From the NCBI GenBank assembly GCA_900754715.1, contig CAAEDX010000242.1:1-8180 (forward strand): 8,180 nt of DNA, given 5' to 3'. How positions within the stretch are numbered: position 1 is the stretch's first letter; each line of letters begins with the position of its first letter. The notes beneath the pieces are model-generated. The model was not told where the DNA came from. It saw nothing but the letters and a program-made list of their open reading frames with translations, and searched no databases. Source of the stretch: Erysipelotrichaceae bacterium. GTDB lineage: Bacteria; Bacillota_I; Bacilli_A; Erysipelotrichales; Erysipelotrichaceae. The translations under genes were made by a program, and so were the position numbers. Of this stretch, positions 5,323 through 8,180 are shown one piece after another.

Positions 5323-5877
5323 ATGAATCAGAAAAAAAGAACCAGGGCAGGAACGATCGCGCTGTATGTCCTGGCGGTCTTGCTGCTATGCTATGGCGTC
5401 TATATGATGTACTCGGCATATGACTATGTGAATCAGTATTACTCATATCAGGGAACGGATATCACCTCTAACCTTTCAGAGGCAGTACAGTATATTTTTT
5501 CGCAGTCCTATCTTTATTTGGGCTTTGCGCTGATCTTCTATGTCCTCGGGGTCATGTTACAGAAACTGAATGATCTCACTTTGTTCCTGCTTCCACAGGA
5601 ACAAAGTGAACCGACAGCGGAGGAAACGAATGAACCGCAAATTGGAGAGCCGGATACGGATGATGGATCATCAGTGACAGAAATGGTTGAGCCACAGAAG
5701 GCGGATGCAGATGAGAAATCAGAGACAGCGGCTGAGACAGATGGAGCGCAAGCCGGGGAGCCGGATACGGAAGCGGATCCTGGATCAGCGGCAGAAACGA
5801 ATGAGCCTCAGGAGACAGTTGCTGTGAATGAGCAATCAGAGGCTGCGGCGGAAAAAGAAGCAGAAACAAATGAATAA
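5323..5877 (+). CDS. small membrane protein with acidic degenerate-repeat tail, function unknown
   Basis: A 184-residue protein that I do not recognise. A basic N terminus (KKRTR) precedes a first membrane helix at about residues 10-32. A Tyr-rich loop with NQYYSYQG follows, then a second helix at about 62-80. From about residue 90 the tail is hydrophilic and rich in Glu, Ala, Thr, Asp and Pro. It contains two degenerate repeats of 37 and 39 residues (nt 5614-5724 and 5725-5841) that share ETNEPQ, GEPDT and EQSE motifs, then a partial third copy. By the positive-inside rule both ends would lie in the cytoplasm, giving a hairpin topology with an acidic cytoplasmic tail. ATG 5323 lies 11 nt from AGGAG (5307-5311); in-frame ATG 5314 is only 2 nt away and less likely, though possible. 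The gene is single and converges on the epimerase gene. The tail is low complexity, so similarity searches should mask it. Confidence 0.75.
   Translation: MNQKKRTRAGTIALYVLAVLLLCYGVYMMYSAYDYVNQYYSYQGTDITSNLSEAVQYIFSQSYLYLGFALIFYVLGVMLQKLNDLTLFLLPQEQSEPTAEETNEPQIGEPDTDDGSSVTEMVEPQKADADEKSETAAETDGAQAGEPDTEADPGSAAETNEPQETVAVNEQSEAAAEKEAETNE
5614..5841 (+). repeat. degenerate tandem repeat encoding acidic tail
   Basis: Two in-frame units, 5614-5724 (111 nt) and 5725-5841 (117 nt), start alike with ACAGCGG and share GAGCCGGATACGGA and a closing TCAGAG. A partial third unit follows. The copies are diverged, so this is an old duplication rather than a recent slippage product. Confidence 0.65.
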
Positions 5878-5880
5878 ATG

Positions 5881-5922
5881 AAATGCCATATCATCAGGAA
5901 TGCCTGACGATATGGCATTTTT
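5881..5922. terminator. bidirectional terminator between convergent genes
   Basis: A long hairpin: 12-bp perfect stem AAATGCCATATC/GATATGGCATTT, one mismatch, then TCAGG/CCTGA around loop AATG. On the plus strand it ends in five T. On the minus strand it ends in TTTCATTTATT, so it can serve both the membrane protein gene and the epimerase gene, whose stop is at 5927-5929. Confidence 0.88.
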
Positions 5923-5926
5923 ACGT

Positions 5927-7042
5927 TTATTTTGATTCGTCTTTCTCAAAATAAGAAAGGAGAGCGTCCGTGATCCGTTTGCTTGCTTTGCCATCCCCAT
6001 ATGGGTTTACTGCGTTGGCCATGGCATGATATTTCTGCGCATCGTCAAGGAGCGCCGAAGTTTCCCGGACGATCACGTCAGGATCAGTGCCTACCAGCTT
6101 GAGCGTGCCGGCAGCGATGCCTTCTGGGCGTTCTGTGGTATCTCGCAGCACGAGCACAGGCTTGCCAAGGCTCGGTGCTTCTTCCTGGATGCCGCCGCTG
6201 TCGCTGAGGATCAGATAGGAATGACGGATCACATTGTGAAAGTCAAAGACTTCCATCGGCGCACAGATCAGCACTTGTTCGCAGTCATCCAGGCACTCAT
6301 GTGCCAGCGCGCGGATGCTGGGATTCATATGGCACGGATAGATGACCCGGACATCCGGGTATCTTGCGCAGAGCGATTTGACGGCCGCATAGATCTGCCG
6401 CAGCCCCTTGCCTTGATTTTCGCGCCGGTGCGCGGTCAACAGGATGATGCGGTGATCACCTGCCCAGCGCAAGGCGTCATGGTCATAATCGGCGCATTCA
6501 GTAAGCTTCAGCGCGTCGATCGCCGTGTTTCCGGTCACGATGATCTTATCTTCGCTGATATGCTCCTGCAAGAGATTGCGGCGGCTTGTCGCGGTGGGCG
6601 CAAAATGCAGATCGGCCATCCGGGAAACGAGCTGCCGGTTCATCTCTTCCGGATAAGGCGAATACTTATTGTAAGTACGCAGCCCTGCTTCTACATGGCC
6701 GATGGCGATCTGTTGATAAAACGCGCAGAGCGCGGCTGCGAACGTCGTGGTGGTATCGCCGTGTACCAGGATCATGTCCGGCCTTTCTTCCTGCAGCACC
6801 GGTGTCAGCCGGTCCAGGATGTCACAGGTGATGCTGTGCAGCGTCTGTCCGTGTTTCATGATGTTGAGATCATGATCAGCACTGATCTTGAATGTCTCCA
6901 GCACGCTGTCCAGCATCTCACGGTGCTGAGCTGTGATGCAGACAACGCTTTGCAGCCGGGGATGCTGTTCGATGGCGCGGATGACCGGCGCCATCTTGAT
7001 GCCTTCCGGCCTGGTGCCGAAGATACACATTACTTTATACAT
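5927..7042 (-). CDS. wecB: UDP-N-acetylglucosamine 2-epimerase (non-hydrolysing)
   Basis: A 371-residue cytoplasmic enzyme that interconverts UDP-GlcNAc and UDP-ManNAc, called WecB in enterobacteria and MnaA in Bacillus. The length is normal for the family. The N-terminal FGTRPEGIKMAP is the Rossmann-like nucleotide-sugar entry motif. Family catalytic residues are all present: Asp96 in HGDTTTT, Glu118 in GHVEAGLRT, Glu132 in PYPEEMNR and His205 in LTAHRREN. The C-terminal DSGGIQEEAP (281-290) is the UDP-binding signature. The start at 7042 has AAGGAGG 5 nt upstream; the frame is open to 7063 but has no ribosome site there. It faces a divergent transferase/dehydrogenase operon that would consume its product. 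This enzyme can also be allosterically regulated by UDP-GlcNAc in the known bacterial forms. Confidence 0.97.
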   Translation of the reverse strand: MYKVMCIFGTRPEGIKMAPVIRAIEQHPRLQSVVCITAQHREMLDSVLETFKISADHDLNIMKHGQTLHSITCDILDRLTPVLQEERPDMILVHGDTTTTFAAALCAFYQQIAIGHVEAGLRTYNKYSPYPEEMNRQLVSRMADLHFAPTATSRRNLLQEHISEDKIIVTGNTAIDALKLTECADYDHDALRWAGDHRIILLTAHRRENQGKGLRQIYAAVKSLCARYPDVRVIYPCHMNPSIRALAHECLDDCEQVLICAPMEVFDFHNVIRHSYLILSDSGGIQEEAPSLGKPVLVLRDTTERPEGIAAGTLKLVGTDPDVIVRETSALLDDAQKYHAMANAVNPYGDGKASKRITDALLSYFEKDESK

Positions 7043-7112
7043 AGGATCCTCCTTCTGAATCATTTTTATGAGTCAATCTTAGCGGGTATGCGGAGGACAA
7101 ACATCACCAGCG

Positions 7113-7140
7113 AATTAAATTATCGTGAATAAACGGTTAA
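7113..7140 (-). promoter_or_regulatory. Pho-box-like hexamer repeats facing the epimerase gene
   Basis: On the minus strand TTAACC (7140-7135), TTCACG (7129-7124) and TTAATT (7118-7113) recur at exactly 11 bp. Bacillus PhoP binds direct repeats of TT(A/C/T)ACA separated by about 5 bp. The three match at 5, 5 and 4 of 6 positions. A weak -10 candidate TAAGAT lies at 7081-7076, with no good -35 box, as expected for an activator-dependent promoter. Confidence 0.45.
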
Positions 7141-7167
7141 AAACTGATGTGACCACAGGTTTTTAAC
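7136..7167. repeat. 9-bp inverted repeat at the centre of the divergent promoter region
   Basis: GTTAAAAAC (7136-7144) and GTTTTTAAC (7159-7167) are perfect inverted arms with a 14-bp spacer and centres 23 bp apart, close to two helical turns. The arms contain the innermost hexamers of the two oppositely oriented repeat sets, so the repeat is best read as part of the same regulatory region. Confidence 0.6.
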
Positions 7168-7190
7168 AGAATCTTAACGATATCATTACA
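7163..7190 (+). promoter_or_regulatory. Pho-box-like hexamer repeats facing the transferase operon
   Basis: TTAACA (7163-7168), TTAACG (7174-7179) and ATTACA (7185-7190) are separated by exactly 5 bp each, an 11-bp period. A weaker fourth match ACCACA (7152-7157) keeps the phase. This agrees with the TT(A/C/T)ACA direct-repeat consensus known for Bacillus PhoP. The likely -10 is TATATT (7223-7228), without a good -35 box. The response regulator itself is not in the window. Confidence 0.55.
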
Positions 7191-7252
7191 GAGCGGTGAA
7201 TAAAAGTGCATGCGTCTGCTGATATATTCTATGAAGAAAAGATGGTGAGCGA

Positions 7253-8110
7253 ATGAAAGAAATCAGCGTGCTCGGCGTCAGGCTGAGCGTGACAGACAAA
7301 CAAGAGATCCGCCATGCTGTCAGCGCAGCGATCCGTGAAGGGACTAAGCTGTCGCTGGTGGCGGTCAACGCGAGAAAGATCGTCCGCGCGGCCGACCATG
7401 AAGAGGTCCGTCGTCTGCTGGATACATTTGATATCTTTCTGGCAGACGGGGCATCGGTCGTCAAGGCAGCCGAAGTGCCGGTAGAGCGGATCACCGGCGT
7501 GGATCTGATGGAAGATCTCTGTGCCCATGCAGATGATCTCGGCCTCAGCATCTTTTTGTATGGCGCAACCTTGCAAAATAACTTAAAGGCGCAGGAAGTG
7601 CTGCGTGCCCGTTATCCGGGCATTCGCATCGTTGGTTATTGCAGCGGTTACGATGACGGCGATGTCAGGGAAAAGATCAATGCCAGCCACGCAAATGTGG
7701 TATTTGTCGCCAAAGGCACACCGGCACAGGAAAAGTGGATCGCGGAAAACAAGGAAAAGACCTACGCGAACGTATACTTAGGCGTCGGCGGAGCATTTGA
7801 TATATTGAGCGGTTCCCTGGTACGGGCGCCGCGCTGGATCCAGAATCTGGGATTTGAATGGCTTTTCCGCATGATCCTGGAGCCCAGGCGTTTTTCACAG
7901 CTGCCGGAACTGATCCGGTTTGAACGAATGAACAGAAAAGACAGAAAGAGGAGACAGGTGAAAGAAAATGAAAACAGAAAAACGAGAAATCAGTGTAGTG
8001 GGACTGGGGTATATCGGTCTGCCGACCGCAGTCGTCCTTGCGCAGGCGGGACATCTTGTGAAGGGGTACGATGTCAATCCGAAAGTGCGCAAGAGCCTGG
8101 CGGAAGGTAA
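7253..8110 (+). CDS. tagA: TagA/WecG/CpsF-family (GT26) N-acetylmannosaminyltransferase, tail possibly frameshifted
   Basis: A glycosyltransferase of the GT26 family. TagA transfers ManNAc from UDP-ManNAc to GlcNAc-diphospho-undecaprenol, the committed step of linkage-unit synthesis at the cytoplasmic membrane face. Landmarks are VAVNARKI (36-43), LADG with probable catalytic Asp65, RITGVDLMEDLC (79-90), the nucleotide-binding region YGATLQNN (103-110), GTPAQEKWI (155-163) and GVGGAFD (177-183). A basic, amphipathic C-terminal region about 195-226 (EPRRF) resembles the membrane-docking appendage of the family. Recognisable similarity ends near residue 226 (about nt 7930). The frame then stays open to 8110, reading 143 nt of the next gene out of frame, giving 285 residues where about 235-250 is usual. 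ATG 7253 follows GGTGA (7244-7248) by 4 nt. The true C terminus is therefore uncertain. Confidence 0.88.
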   Translation: MKEISVLGVRLSVTDKQEIRHAVSAAIREGTKLSLVAVNARKIVRAADHEEVRRLLDTFDIFLADGASVVKAAEVPVERITGVDLMEDLCAHADDLGLSIFLYGATLQNNLKAQEVLRARYPGIRIVGYCSGYDDGDVREKINASHANVVFVAKGTPAQEKWIAENKEKTYANVYLGVGGAFDILSGSLVRAPRWIQNLGFEWLFRMILEPRRFSQLPELIRFERMNRKDRKRRQVKENENRKTRNQCSGTGVYRSADRSRPCAGGTSCEGVRCQSESAQEPGGR

Positions 8111-8180
8111 GATCCATATCGTGGAAAATCACCTTCAGGAAGCGTTTGCCAAGGTCCAGGCAAGCGGCAACCTGGTCATC
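7968..8180 (+). CDS. wecC: UDP-N-acetyl-D-mannosamine dehydrogenase, 5' part (cut by window end)
   Basis: The first 71 residues of a UDP-glucose/UDP-ManNAc dehydrogenase family enzyme. It would oxidise UDP-ManNAc twice with NAD to UDP-ManNAc uronate. VVGLGYIGLPTA contains the Rossmann GxGxxG (Gly12, 14, 17), and YDVNPKV carries the acidic residue at the end of strand 2 (Asp35). GKIHIVENHL (47-56) matches the G-x-I-H-I-V-E-x-x-L stretch typical of WecC rather than of UDP-glucose dehydrogenases. ATG 7968 has AGGTGA (7956-7961) 6 nt upstream. It overlaps the open frame of the upstream transferase and is probably co-transcribed with it. The substrate call is likely but rests on the N terminus only; catalytic residues lie beyond the window. 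Confidence 0.88.
   Translation, partial: MKTEKREISVVGLGYIGLPTAVVLAQAGHLVKGYDVNPKVRKSLAEGKIHIVENHLQEAFAKVQASGNLVI

Noticed and set aside
6026..7132. Long open frame on the plus strand opposite the epimerase gene
   Set aside because: It lies fully antisense to a gene with all catalytic motifs of its family, has no ribosome site and shows no recognisable domain; it is a composition shadow.

Overview
The window is chromosomal DNA from a Gram-positive, low-to-mid GC Bacillota. The evidence is strong AGGAGG-type ribosome binding sites, TTGACA/TATAAT-type promoters, a secreted thioester/CnaB-repeat surface protein with a C-terminal anchor, and cell-wall polymer genes of the TagA/MnaA type. An Erysipelotrichia-like source would fit but is only a guess. 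There is no rRNA, CRISPR array, transposase or phage gene.

Left part (1-890): two identical tRNA-Asn(GTT) genes lie in tandem on the minus strand. Each has its own TTGnCA-17-TAATAT promoter, and a terminator separates them. A short DtxR/MntR-family metal-responsive repressor follows on the plus strand. It has an extended -10 promoter overlapped by a perfect dyad, and a strong terminator.

Middle (950-4775): an 874-residue surface adhesin has a signal peptide, an N-terminal thioester domain (Cys101/Gln156), five SpaA/CnaB-type domains and a non-canonical sorting signal. No sortase gene is nearby. It is followed by a stand-alone 1-phosphofructokinase-like PfkB kinase with its own promoter.

Right of centre (4880-5920): tRNA-Leu(CAG) and tRNA-Leu(GAG), each with its own promoter and terminator, are followed by a small two-helix membrane protein with an acidic degenerate-repeat tail. 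That gene converges on the next one across a hairpin that could terminate both.

Right end (5927-8180): a divergent cell-wall glycopolymer locus. UDP-GlcNAc 2-epimerase (minus strand) makes UDP-ManNAc. On the plus strand, a TagA/WecG-family ManNAc transferase is followed by the start of a UDP-ManNAc dehydrogenase, cut by the window edge. Together they would supply ManNAc and ManNAc-uronate for an undecaprenyl-linked polymer. The intergenic region between the two arms carries two oppositely oriented sets of three TTAACA-like hexamers at exact 11-bp spacing. This resembles Pho boxes and suggests phosphate-responsive control of the whole locus; it is the most interesting regulatory signal in the window. 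The transferase reading frame also runs about 143 bases into the dehydrogenase in another frame, which may indicate a frameshift.
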